A stretch of DNA of 26,275 nt, from NCBI GenBank assembly GCA_963693365.1, contig CAVNZM010000054.1:1-26275 (forward strand), given 5' to 3'. Source of the DNA: Amoebidium appalachense (Eukaryota; Ichthyosporea). A program made the position numbers and the translations under genes. The notes under the pieces are model-generated. The model made no database searches. It saw only the letters and a program-made list of their open reading frames with translations, and was not told the DNA's origin. This document shows, in pieces, positions 1 to 10,340 of this stretch. Position 1 is the first letter of the stretch, and every line of letters begins with the position of its first letter.

Positions 1-650
1 GCCAGCTATACAAAGCGCATCGCGTGCCCATGCATCCCGGCGTAACACGTGTACTTCAGGCTCATTCTCTCAGGAAACGTACGGGCGGAGCCTCTATTTC
101 ATGCATCACGGTGGCCACTGCTCACTACCAGGAAGGCTTGAGCAACAAAGTGTGCACTGAACATCTGTGACAACTCAGTGAGGGGAGGAGGGGGGGGAGG
201 AGCAGGGTGAGGGGTTGGAGAGCGAGGTAGAGAGCGAGGTGGGGTCTTTATGGTGTCTCGTAGAGAAAGTAAACCCTGATATATAGTCACCACCCGACAT
301 CTATGTACGTGATCATGATATACCGCTGAGGGGATATTCCGAGCAAACCCCCCCCCCCCCATACCTGAGACTGGTTCTCTTTGCCTCGAGTAAACAGCGT
401 AAACCCCCAAGTTAGTTTCTAAGTAAAAAAACGAGTGAAACATGCGCCTAAGAGCCCTTATATTTGAATTTCGGTCCCCGGCGATCGGGTGAGGGCAGCC
501 CTTACACTATGGGCCATAGCCCTTTCGGAAAGTGAGGCCAATCAGATGACCCGAATCTTGGAGGTAAGCCATATTTGGTTGATGCTTTTGAGTAGATCAC
601 GCCTGGGCCAATATCGTTTCTATCACGATAACCCTTTTCTTTCAACCAAT
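1..650. other. Intergenic sequence, no gene recognised
   Basis: I see no supported gene. The stretch has a run of C at about 347-360 and short G-rich purine tracts at 180-240. Open frames here are short, have biased composition and resemble no family. Function unknown. Confidence 0.5.
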
Positions 651-950
651 CAACCTATTCTCCGATATTATTACCGAAAACGGTTTTCTATTACCCACAT
701 GGCCAGATCCGGGACGGTGATCGGCGTTTTTTTATTTTAAAACTTTAATTTTTTACCTGACCGCTAAAAGATCTGGCCATCCGCCCATCTGGCCATTGAG
801 TCACACCAAACAACCTATTATCCGATATTATTACCGAAAACGGTTTTCTATTACCCACATGGCCAGATTCGGGACGGTGATCGGCGTTTCTTTATTTTAA
901 AATTTTAATTTTTCACCTGACCGCTAAAAGATCTGGCCATCTGGCCATGG
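651..950. repeat. Two-copy tandem duplication, ~160 bp unit
   Basis: The block beginning CAACCTATTCTCCGATATT at 651 is repeated from 811 with only a few substitutions and small indels. Both copies contain the same AT-rich stretch and end with ATCTGGCCAT motifs. The offset between copies is 160 bp. No coding capacity is evident. Confidence 0.8.
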
Positions 951-1900
951 ATGTCTATGTGTATAACACTAACTGCCACTGCCCGGGGGGCTGGTTCCGC
1001 GTGCACGGGAGGCAAAGGAGGCAAAGGAGGCAGGTGTGCTGGTGTGCTGGCGTGCTGGTGTGCCGGTGTGCTGGTGTGCTGGCGTGCTGGTGAGCTGGGG
1101 AGCTGGGGAGGCTGGGGAGGCTGGCGGGCCACTCACAGTGTCTGTGTGCACTACTGCCACTGCCCGGGGCGGGGGGTGGTTCCGCGTGCACGGGAGCTGG
1201 GAGGCAGGGGAGCTGGGGTGCTGGCGTGCACTACTGCCACTGCCCGGGCGTGGTTCCGGGAGGCACGGGTGCTGGGGGGCGGGGGTGCTGGGGTGCTGGG
1301 GGGCTGGGGTGCTGGGGAGGCTGGCGGGCTGGTGTGCTGGGGAGGCTGGCGGGCCACCCACAGTGTCTGTGTGCACTACTGCCACTGCCCGGGGGGGGTG
1401 GTTCCGCGTGCACGGGAGCTGGGAGGCAGGGGAGCTGGGGTGCTGGTGTGCTGGGGTGCTGGGGAGCCACCCACAGTGTTAGTGGGATGTGTGTGTGCAC
1501 TACTGTCTATATGTATAAGACTGACTGCCACTGTCCGGGCGTGGTTCCGGGAGGCACGGGTGCTGGGGGGCGGGGAGCTGGGGGGCGGGGGAGGCTGGGG
1601 TGCTGGGGTGCTGGGGTGCTGGGGTGCTGGGGTGCTGGGGTGCTGGGGGGCCACTCACAGTGTCTGTGTGCACTACTGCCACTGCCCGGGGGGATGGTTC
1701 CGGGAGGCACGGGTGCTGGGGGGCGGGGGGGCTGGGGCGCTGGGGAGGCTGGCGGGCTGGTGTGCTGGGGAGGCTGGCGGGCCACCCACAGTGTCTGTGT
1801 GCACTACTGCCACTGCCCGGGGGGGTGGTTCCGCGTGCACGGGAGCTGGGAGGCAGGGGAGCTGGGGTGCTGGTGTGCTGGTGTGCTGGGGGGACTTAGC
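951..1900. repeat. GC-rich minisatellite with higher-order structure
   Basis: Short units of the type GGTGCTGG or GGTGTGCTGG are strung together. A longer module, CACTGCCCGG followed by TGGTTCCG and a GCACGGG element, recurs at about 980, 1160, 1385, 1690 and 1815. The module carrying CAGTGTCTGTGTGCACTACTG recurs at about 1137, 1360, 1657 and 1789. Long open frames on both strands (up to 344 codons) are by-products of the repeat and the lack of A/T-rich stop codons, so none is annotated. Confidence 0.85.
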
Positions 1901-1985
1901 ATGTTTTGCACGGAAGCATTATCTGACCGGGGAGGGGAGAGAGTGTTGGAGTACACTGGTACTCCCGGCTAGCAATGTCTGTTAG

Positions 1986-2450
1986 AGAAAGTTTCTGAGC
2001 AATTGAATAACTGTTTCAACACTCACTCGAGTGCATAGAGCTTTTGTTTACGGTCATATTCATATATGGTAGTTATATGTTTGAGCCAAAACTGTACCAA
2101 TGACGAGCTTCACTAGCAACGTGCTAATTGTGCTCATTAATTAATATTCCCGGTTCAGATGATGTCATGTCTATATTTGCCACAGGATTCTATTCTTAGA
2201 GTGGTAGTGTGCTTTATTCCCGGATATTCTCAGAATATTTTTAGTTGTGTGAAGCAAGATTTACGTTTAACTGCAATTGGTGTGTTAAACACGTTTATTT
2301 GTGTGCTTTAGTGCAAGTTAACTAGCCACTCAACGTGCACAGTTAACTTTTATATCTTTAACGACTTGTTTTCATTGTGCTCTCTTTTCGGCCATGCTGT
2401 ACATGGCCCACCACCAGGGTGCACACGAGGCCACCATGAGGTGGCCAACG
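1986..2450. other. AT-rich intergenic sequence upstream of a TATA promoter
   Basis: No gene is seen. The stretch is AT-rich, in contrast with the minisatellite to its left, and holds short palindromes such as GGCCATGCTGTACATGGCC at about 2390. It leads into a TATA box at 2452 and may contain upstream promoter elements or be part of a terminal repeat of an element I could not identify. Confidence 0.4.
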
Positions 2451-2451
2451 A

Positions 2452-2460
2452 CTATATAAA
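2452..2460 (+). promoter_or_regulatory. TATA box of a putative Pol II promoter
   Basis: CTATATAAA lies about 120 bp upstream of the ATG at 2573, which leaves room for a start site near 2483 and a short leader. A small hairpin (CCCATGT / ACATGGG, 5-base loop) lies just downstream at 2471-2489. Inferred from sequence only. Confidence 0.5.
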
Positions 2461-2572
2461 GCAGTGCCTCCCATGTCACAAACATGGGAAGCAGAACGTT
2501 TGATTTACACTTTTCTACTGTCGTTTCCAGTGCACAAAACACATAGACTAGTTACCCATCATACACGACACT

Positions 2573-2893
2573 ATGTCTGACAACTTACAGTTGCAGCAAC
2601 TAGTCCAACTACTGGAGCAGAGGTTGGCCTCACAAGATGCAATCATTTCTGACTTACAGAAGGAACAACGTGCACTAGAACTAGCTTCTATGAACACAAT
2701 GTCCAACAGAGAGGGGGGGGGGAGGGAGGGGGGAGGGGCTTACTTGCAGAGGCAGTGCTTTTGTGCATGGGGGTGGGGGTGGGGCGTGGTGGTGGTAAAA
2801 ACCTCCCATGTTTTATTATTTGCATTCGCACACACACAAGGTTATTACTTGCAACTTGATTATTTTGCATTCACACTTATTACTTGCAATTGA
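2573..2893 (+). CDS. Unrecognised ORF, probable 5' gene fragment with coiled-coil start
   Basis: Only the first ~43 residues look protein-like. They start MSDNLQLQQLVQLLEQRL and are rich in Leu, Gln and Glu with heptad-like spacing, suggesting a short coiled coil. After about 2705 the frame enters G-rich low-complexity sequence and then the GCATTCACAC minisatellite, where the translation looks random. I read this as a first exon or an interrupted ORF, possibly the start of a gag-like gene, downstream of the TATA box at 2452. No family is recognised. The true coding part may end near 2700, at a splice donor or a break. Confidence 0.3.
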   Translation: MSDNLQLQQLVQLLEQRLASQDAIISDLQKEQRALELASMNTMSNREGGGREGGGAYLQRQCFCAWGWGWGVVVVKTSHVLLFAFAHTQGYYLQLDYFAFTLITCN

Positions 2894-2990
2894 TTATTTT
2901 GCATTCACACTATTATTTGCATTCACACACACAAGGATATTATTACTTGATTATTATTTGCATTCACACTCCTATTACATTCACACCCAA
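2705..2990. repeat. G-rich tract plus GCATTCACAC minisatellite
   Basis: A GGGGAGG-rich tract and the phrase GGCAGTGCTTTTGTGCATG are followed by several copies of ATTATTTGCATTCACAC or close variants (about 2815-2970). The same two phrases recur in the same order at 5690-6080, so this is a dispersed or duplicated minisatellite family. Confidence 0.7.
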
Positions 2991-3029
2991 TACACAAATA
3001 CGATCATGTTGTCCATCCCCACCATTGTC

Positions 3030-4412
3030 CTAGCCTATGTGGTGGAGAGCAACGAGCTCTCCCAGTGTGGTTTTCAGTTTGTCTGCGATGGGTGGCAGGA
3101 CCAGACGGTCGTTGATGTATACACTGCCGGAAATGTCCTCGCACACAACCCGGATGTCGGGTGACAACCGTTGGAGGTCCCCCCGGAGCCTCACTGTTGA
3201 AAGTGTGTTTATTTTCAGCTTTTTCACGTGAGGTGGAATGTCAAACGACGCATTGATGTATTCGTCGTGGTCGTGGTCTAAATCCACGTCGTGATTTTGG
3301 AACACCTCGAGTATGCGCACCGAGTACGCATACTTGGGCAGCTCCGTGAGTACACGAGGAACGGTGGCTCGCACGACTTGTGGCATCCGGTGCCCGCCCT
3401 CAAAAGTCCATACTGAGTACGGCATGGTGCATACGAACGTCTTGATATCGCACAAAGTCCGCTGCCCACCGCGCCCCTGTCTCAGGCTATCACCTCCGAG
3501 ATTCACATAGTCAGTGTTCTCGATTTTGCCGGTGAATAATTTCCCTTCTTCCAACACAACAACACGAGCCCCTGATATTGTGTCAAAAACCACATCGCCG
3601 TATGCGCCGATTTTGACCTCTTCAATGCCGGTACATGCTTCGAGACCCCGAATGGTGTGCACGATTGTTTCCTCGTCGAGGTAACCGTTCATATGCTCGT
3701 CCTCGGGACGGTATGTCACTTCGAGAACCTGCAATGACGGGGGAAGCAGAAGCGTGGTGTTGTGTCTTATGTGAAACCTAAACACCTGGTGGTAGAGTTG
3801 GACGTCTAGTGTTTTCAGTTGGCTGAACACTGAAAAATCCCAGACGTGTGTGGGGAGTACGTGCTCATTGATGTCCGGACGCATAAAGAATGCGTCTATC
3901 TTGACCAGGTTTCTGAGGCACACCATGTTTGCCATTCGCCTGAAGTTGATACCCCATGCGGGGAAGTAACAGACTGAGTCACTGGCATGTTTATTCCAGA
4001 GATCGACGGGGTCAGTTGCCACGAGTTCTGTAAGGTTTGGGAACGCCGCCATCCTACCCAGAGTGAACGGGGTCAGTACCCCTTCGCCCGCCGGTATGCG
4101 CGGAACGAGTTTTAGGGCCTTGATTTTGTCAAACACGGGTGTATCCGGTACCCTCTTGAGCTCGTCCAGCCACACGGAGACCGCCGCCATTTTCGCTCTC
4201 TGCACAAACTTCACGCGGGCACCGTCCGGGTCGAACGAGCCAATGTTGACGTAAAACGGGCTGGTTACTGCTTGTGTGGCCAACTCCATCACCTTGGCAC
4301 GGCTTGCCTTGTTTACCATCGACGCGTTCATGCGAGACTCGTAGTCAAGGAACTCGAAAATGGTGTGAATAACTTCTGTGGGGAGGAGCGCTACGGAGTA
4401 TTCCTGGCCCAT
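3030..4412 (-). CDS. F-box protein with LRR-like C-terminal region
   Basis: An intact 460-codon, single-exon ORF. Residues ~9-45 fit an F-box: a LLPTEVIHTIFEFLDYESR core followed by Met, Ala and Val residues at the usual spacing. The rest has irregular Leu-rich phrases (for example LKTLDVQL, LQVLEVTY, VKKLKINTL) suggesting a degenerate leucine-rich or beta-helical repeat. F-box proteins normally bind Skp1 in SCF ubiquitin ligases and use the C-terminal region to select substrates; here that role is inferred from the fold alone. The start ATG at 4412 gives the conventional N-terminal F-box position. Base composition is near balanced, unlike the GC-rich viral genes to the right, and the ORF is surrounded by simple repeats. 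Host gene is my first choice; a virus- or transposon-carried F-box gene is possible. Confidence 0.7.
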   Translation of the reverse strand: MGQEYSVALLPTEVIHTIFEFLDYESRMNASMVNKASRAKVMELATQAVTSPFYVNIGSFDPDGARVKFVQRAKMAAVSVWLDELKRVPDTPVFDKIKALKLVPRIPAGEGVLTPFTLGRMAAFPNLTELVATDPVDLWNKHASDSVCYFPAWGINFRRMANMVCLRNLVKIDAFFMRPDINEHVLPTHVWDFSVFSQLKTLDVQLYHQVFRFHIRHNTTLLLPPSLQVLEVTYRPEDEHMNGYLDEETIVHTIRGLEACTGIEEVKIGAYGDVVFDTISGARVVVLEEGKLFTGKIENTDYVNLGGDSLRQGRGGQRTLCDIKTFVCTMPYSVWTFEGGHRMPQVVRATVPRVLTELPKYAYSVRILEVFQNHDVDLDHDHDEYINASFDIPPHVKKLKINTLSTVRLRGDLQRLSPDIRVVCEDISGSVYINDRLVLPPIADKLKTTLGELVALHHIG

Positions 4413-4815
4413 TTTGTTATGTCACGGTTTTCGCTGAGGAGGAGGAAAGAAAGAGCGAGGCAAGTTGTGGCTGTTGTTTTCTTTTGTATTCTATTTTTTA
4501 GCGCGACCCGAGCAGAGCGCCATCTGATTGGAGATGGTGTGAAAGCACTGGTATGGCATGTGATGCCCACAGCCATCAAGCAGATGGTGTAATTGTTGGC
4601 CGATATCCGGCCATCCCAAAACGAACTGGCGCACGATCTGATTGGCTCAGATTTGACATTTGATAAGCAGATTTTTGATTCGCTAGAATCCAATCACCTG
4701 CCGACAAATCAAAGCACGGACCATTCAGATTGCCCGAAGCTGTCAAGGGCAAAATTGCCCATTGATCTTGAGGCATTCCTGTCAACAACCATAGGTTTAA
4801 AAGTCGATTCCGGAT
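4413..4815. other. Upstream region of the F-box gene with CCAAT-like sites
   Basis: This is the 5' side of the minus-strand F-box gene. Two GATTGG (inverted CCAAT) sites occur, at about 4526 and 4640. The second, TGATTGGCTCAGAT, matches a phrase in the terminal repeat at 7988-8000, perhaps by chance. No clear TATA box is seen. The block from about 4686 (GAATCCAATCACCTGCCGAC) is duplicated at 4863. Confidence 0.4.
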
Positions 4816-4818
4816 TCG

Positions 4819-5628
<810 letters not shown>

Positions 5629-5629
5629 T

Positions 5630-6080
5630 GGTGCATGTGTGTGGGGTGGGTCGGTGATTTTTGCAGTGCTTTTGCATGTGTGTGCATATGGGCAGTGCTT
5701 TTGTGCATGTGTGTGGGGTGGGTCGGTGATTTTTGCAGTGCTTTTGCATGTGTGTGCATATGGGCAGTGCTTTTGTGCATGTGTGTGGGGTGGGTCGGTG
5801 ATTTTTGCAGTGCTTTTGCATGTGTGTAGTGCATATGGGCAGTGCTTTTGTGCATGTGTGTGGGGTGGGTCGGTGATTACTTGCCTTGCAACTTGATTAC
5901 ATTCACACACTTTGCATGTGTGTAGTGCATGTGGGCAGTGCTTTTGTGCATGTGTGTGGGGTGGGTCGGGGAGGGGTGGGGTGGGGAGGTTGGAGGGGTG
6001 GGGGGTGGGGTGTGTGTGTGTGTACGGGTGTGTGTGTTTGTGTGTGTATATTACACTCAGGTATTATTTGCATTCACATC
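5630..6080. repeat. GT-rich ~70-bp minisatellite
   Basis: A unit of about 70 bp, containing GTGTGTGGGGTGGGTCGGTG, TTTTTGCAGTGCTTTTGCATG and GGCAGTGCTTTTGTGCATG, is repeated about four times from 5632 to 5875. It degenerates into GGGGTGG and TGTGTG runs, ending with TTATTTGCATTCACAT at about 6064. It shares phrases with 2745-2970. Confidence 0.85.
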
Positions 6081-7758
6081 AGCAATCTCCCCCCCCCCTC
6101 GTAACCCCACCGAAGACCTCGTCGATGGGTTGGCACTGGTTTAGGACTGTCTAATGGATGGGTTTACGCTATATGAAGGAAAAACCTCCAAACCCGTCGA
6201 CGACGTCGTAGACCGTCGGCGGAGTGGTTTACGACCCCTTTAGGGATGACCGACAGTATTGGGACAGCCCAATGTATAACCCTAACCACACCTATGGATG
6301 GGTTTACAGCAACCACAACTTTCGTGGTACTCCTAACCCCATACATTGGATGTACACTGGATGTCGTACACACCTCCGGATTACGACATCATAAGATGGT
6401 CTTGCTGCACCCCCTCGGAAGACTGTCTTACGACGTCGGAAATAACTGTCGAATGGATGGGTTTACAATATCCATATGAATGTCCTCGACAACCATTAGT
6501 TGTCGTAAACCCGCCGGCGCCGCCCCCTGAGTACGACATCGTAACATGCTCTTACGACACCCCACGTGAGACTGTCACTAGACGTCTGAAACCCCGCCGG
6601 ATGGATTGGTTTACAGTATCCATTTGAAGGTCCACGATACACTGTGTATGTCGTAAACACCTGCACATTACGACATCGTAAGATGATATTATGGTGGTAC
6701 TCCTAACCCCATACATTGGATGTACACTGTATGTCGTGCACACCTCCGGATTACGACATCATAAGATGGTCTTGCTGCACCCCCTCGGAAGACTGTCTTA
6801 AGACATCGGAAACAACTGTCGAATGGATGGGTTTACAATATCCAAATGAATGTCCTCGACAACCATTAGTTGTCGTAAACCCCACCTGAGTACGACATCG
6901 TAACATGCTCTTACGACACCCCACATGAGACTGTCAATTGACGTCTGAAACCCCGCCGGATGGATTGGTTTACAGTATCCATTTGAAGGTCCACGATACA
7001 CTGTGTATGTCGTAAACACCTGCACATTACGACATCGTAAGATGATATTATGGTGGTACTCCTAACCCCATACATTGGATGTACACTGTATGTCGTGCAC
7101 ACCTCCGGATTACGACATCATAAGATGGTCTTGCTGCACCCCCTCGGAAGACTGTCTTAAGACATCGGAAACAACTGTCGAATGGATGGGTTTACAATAT
7201 CCATATGAATGTCCTCGACAACCATTAGTTGTCGTAAACCCCCCCAGCATACGACATCGTAACGTGCTCTTGCGACACCCCACGTGAGACTGTCAATAGA
7301 CGTCTGAAACCCCGCCGGATGGATTGGTTTACAGTATCCATTTGAAGGTCCACGATACACTGTGTATGTCGTAAACACCTGCACATTACGACATCGTAAG
7401 ATGATATTATGGTGGTACTCCTAACCCCATACATTGGATGTACACTGGATGTCGTGCACACCTCCGGATTACGACATCATAAGATGGTCCTGCTGCACCT
7501 CCTCGGAAGACTGTCTTAAGACATCGGAAACAACTGTCGTATGGATGGGTTTACAATAGCCATATGAATGTCCTCGACAACCATGAGTTGTCGTAAACCC
7601 CCCCAGCATACGACATCATAACATGCTCTTGCGACACCCAACGTGAGACTGTCAATAGACGTCTGAAACCCCGCCGGATGGATTGGTTTACAGTATCCAT
7701 TTGAAGGTCCACGATACACTGCCAGGTCGTAAACACCTGCACATTACGACATCGTAAG

Positions 7759-8326
7759 GGTTTTATTTGTGGAAATTATTGACATAAATATTTTTCTGGG
7801 TAAACACGTAGGATGGGTGTTCGATACCAACATAACCATGTAGGCTTCATTTTCGTGTTTTAGCAGTTAGCGGTTGGCTGCCCGCACACGGGCACCAATT
7901 AGCCAATCAAAACATCAGATACCACAGATCACTAGACCGAGTTATGATTGGCTCGGATCAGATTTCACATATCACTAGATCGATTTTGATTGGCTCAGAT
8001 CGGTAGGCTTAGGTATATAAGCACGACAGTTTTTAGCAGATCAGCAAGCTACAAACACATCTTCTGTGTTTAGCATCCACAGCCTTACAGCTATATATTC
8101 CTTTTCACCCACCCACCTACACCCACACTCAACCCCCATTGATCCACACATACGTGCTGTTTTTTCACGGGGCGAAGACTTCCCCCGTTTTTTGGGCACA
8201 TGGACCTCACGGATCAATAAATTGATGACTGGGGGCTTGCCGTGGTTTACAACCATTGCAGGTTCACTTTCGTCCAAGGGGATGTCCCCCTAGAGGCAAC
8301 ACACGTCCCGGAGTAGTTTTCATAGA
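7759..8326 (+). mobile_element. Solo A-B terminal repeat of the Ngaro-like element
   Basis: This ~568-bp block matches, in inverse orientation, the A2-B2 end of the retrotransposon at 9666-10223, with modest divergence. It starts GGTTTTATTTGTGG and ends AGTAGTTTTCATAGA. It sits between two satellite units with no obvious target-site duplication, as expected of tyrosine-recombinase insertion. It carries three CCAAT-type boxes (GCCAATC, GATTGGC, GATTGGC), a TATA box at 8013-8020 and AATAAA at about 8217, so it behaves like an LTR in promoter and polyadenylation content. Most likely it arose by recombination between terminal repeats or by insertion of a minimal circle. Confidence 0.75.
8011..8021 (+). 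promoter_or_regulatory. TATA box of the A repeat
   Basis: AGGTATATAAG lies about 20 bp downstream of the last GATTGGCTC box. The mirror copy occurs on the minus strand at about 9970-9981. The pair of CCAAT boxes plus TATA is conserved between the two copies, which supports its being the retrotransposon promoter. Confidence 0.55.
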
Positions 8327-9290
8327 ATGATATTATGGTGGTACTCCTAACCCCATACATTGGATGTACACTGTATGTCGTGCACACCTCCGGATTACGA
8401 CATCATAAGATGGTCTTGCTGCACCCCCTCGGAAGACTGTCTTAAGACATCGGAAACAACTGTCGAATGGATGGGTTTACAATATCCTTATGAGTGTCCT
8501 CGACAACCATTAGTTGTCGTAAACCCCCCCAGCATACGACATCGTAACATGCTCTTGCGACACCCAACGTAAGACTGTCAATAGACGTCTGAAAACCCGC
8601 CTAATGGATTGGTTTACAGTATCCATTTGAAGGTCCACGATACACTGTGTATGTCGTAAACACCTGCAAATTACGACATCGTAAGATGATATTATGGTGG
8701 TACTCCTAACCCCATACATTGGATGTACACTGTATGTCGTGCACACCTCCGGATTACGACATCATAAGATGGTCTTGCTGCACCCCCTCGGAAGACTGTC
8801 TTAAGACATCGGAAACAACTGTCGAATGGATGGGTTTACAATATCCATATGAATGTCCTCGACAACCATTAGTTGTCGTAAACCCCCCCGAGTACGACAT
8901 CGTAACATGCTCTTGCGACACCCAACGTAAGACTGTCAATGGACGTCTGAAAACCCGCCTAATGGATTGGTTTACATCTCGTGCACACCTCCGGATTACG
9001 ACATCATAAGATGGTCTTGCTGCACCCCTTCGGAAGACTGTCTTAAGACGTCGGAAACAACTGTCGAATGGATGGGTTTACAATATCCATATGAATGTCC
9101 TCGACAACCATTAGTTGTCGTAAACCCCCCAGAGTGCGACATCGTAACATGCTCGGGCATCACCCAACGTAAGACTGTCAATGGACGTCTGAAAACCTGC
9201 CTAATGGATTGGTTTACAGTATCCATTTGAAGGTCCACGACACACCATACTATGTCGTAAACACCTGCAAATTACAATATCGTTAGATGA

Positions 9291-9429
9291 TATTATGATG
9301 CCCCATCCATTACCAAATGGCAAAAGTTCTGCCATCGTTACCTGTAGGATCTATACACCTAGACACGTGCAGGGGGGGGGGGGGGGTCGTAGTGGGAAGG
9401 AGGGAAGACAGGGGGGGTTGGGTGGGGGG

Positions 9430-9483
<54 letters not shown>

Positions 9484-9627
9484 CGGCAGACACGTACGTT
9501 CTGTAACGCTCCTTCATCTCGTTGAGTGAGTCCTTTTTTATAATGTATTTCCGTTTATATATTTACACATAATCGCCACATTCATTTACCGGTGCGCCAT
9601 GATAAACACATGGCCGGCTTATCATTG

Positions 9628-9665
<38 letters not shown>
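9291..9665. repeat. Spacer with long poly-G and (CA)n tracts
   Basis: No gene is seen. A G-rich region at 9371-9483 includes a nearly uninterrupted run of about 50 G (9432-9483), and a (CA)n tract at about 9631-9665 abuts the retrotransposon end. Apparent Gly-rich ORFs are artefacts. Such a G run could form G-quadruplex structures and its assembled length is doubtful. Confidence 0.8.
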
Positions 9666-9668
<3 letters not shown>

Positions 9669-9754
9669 ATGAAAACTACTCCGGGACGTGTGTTGCCTCT
9701 AGGGGGACATCCCCTTGGACGAAAGTGAACCTGCAATGGTTGTAAACCACGGCA
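9666..9754 (-). repeat. Split direct repeat B2
   Basis: It begins TCTATGAAAACTACTCC on the plus strand and ends CCACGGCA, and is repeated almost exactly at 10224-10312. The (CA)n tract on its left marks the outer 3' end of the element. Confidence 0.75.
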
Positions 9755-10223
9755 GGCCCCCAGTCATCAATTTATTGATCCGTGAGGTCCTTGTGCCCAA
9801 AAAACGGGGGGAAGTCTTCGCCCCGTGAAAAAACAGCACGTATGTGGGGATCAATGGGGGTTGAGTGTAGGGTGTAGGTGGGTGGGTGAAAAAGAAAATA
9901 TAGCTGTAAAGCTGTAGGTGCTAAACACAGAAGATGTGTTGTTGCTTGCTGATCTGCTAAAAACTGTCGTGCTTATATACCTAAGGCTACCGGACTGAGC
10001 CAATCAAAACCGATCTAGTGTTATGTGAAATCTTATCCTGAGCCAATCAAACTCGGTCTAGTGATCTGTGGAATCTGATGTTTTGATCGGCTAATAGGTG
10101 CCCGTATGCGGGCAGCCGAACGCGAACTGCTAAAACATGAAACGAAGCCTGTTGATATCGGACACCCATCCTACGTGTTTACCCAGAAAAATATTTATGT
10201 CAATAATTTCCACAAATAAAACC
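9755..10223 (-). repeat. Split direct repeat A2 with promoter elements
   Basis: It matches the A part of the solo copy at 7759-8237. It keeps the CCAAT-type boxes (GAGCCAATCAAA at about 9996 and 10040 on the plus strand) and the reverse TATA box at about 9971-9980. The 5' copy A1 expected upstream of the coding region is not in this window. Confidence 0.7.
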
Positions 10224-10312
10224 TCTATGAAAACTACTCCGGGACGTGTGTTGCCTCCAGGGGGACATCCCCTTGGACGAAAGTGAACCTGCAATGGTTG
10301 TAAACCACGGCA
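10224..10312 (-). repeat. Split direct repeat B1
   Basis: An ~89-bp block almost identical to B2. It lies 28 bp beyond the predicted stop of the tyrosine recombinase at 10341. After CCACGGCA the sequence diverges from that following B2, which fixes the repeat boundary. Confidence 0.75.
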
Positions 10313-10340
10313 CGAGAGCAGTATGCTTGCTCCAAAGGTT

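Larger units (their letters stand above)
6320..9290. repeat. Satellite array, ~359-bp unit
   Basis: Units starting ATGATATTATGGTGGTACTCC begin at 6683, 7042, 7401, 8327 and 8686, a period of 359 bp. A more diverged unit lies to the left (about 6165-6682). The last unit has lost roughly 150 bp around 8975. The array is interrupted exactly at a unit boundary by the solo element at 7759-8326. Each unit holds several dyad motifs such as TTACGA-CA-TCGTAA and CGACAAC-CATTA-GTTGTCG. Similar short ORFs recur in every unit (about 60-95 codons), but these follow from repeat homogeneity and are not annotated as genes. Confidence 0.9.

Noticed and set aside
951-1985. Long open frames on both strands (up to 344 codons) of Cys/Trp/Gly or Pro/His repeats
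   Set aside because: They arise from a GC-rich minisatellite in which stop codons are rare; several frames are open at once and none has natural composition.
5630-6080. CRISPR-like appearance of regular repeats
   Set aside because: The spacers are themselves repeats, the units vary in length and the sequence is eukaryotic minisatellite.
6346-9238. Recurring 60-96-codon ORFs in the 359-bp units (e.g. starting MDVHCMSCTPP)
   Set aside because: They repeat because the DNA repeats; frames are equally open on both strands, and differences between units are not biased to third positions as far as I can see.
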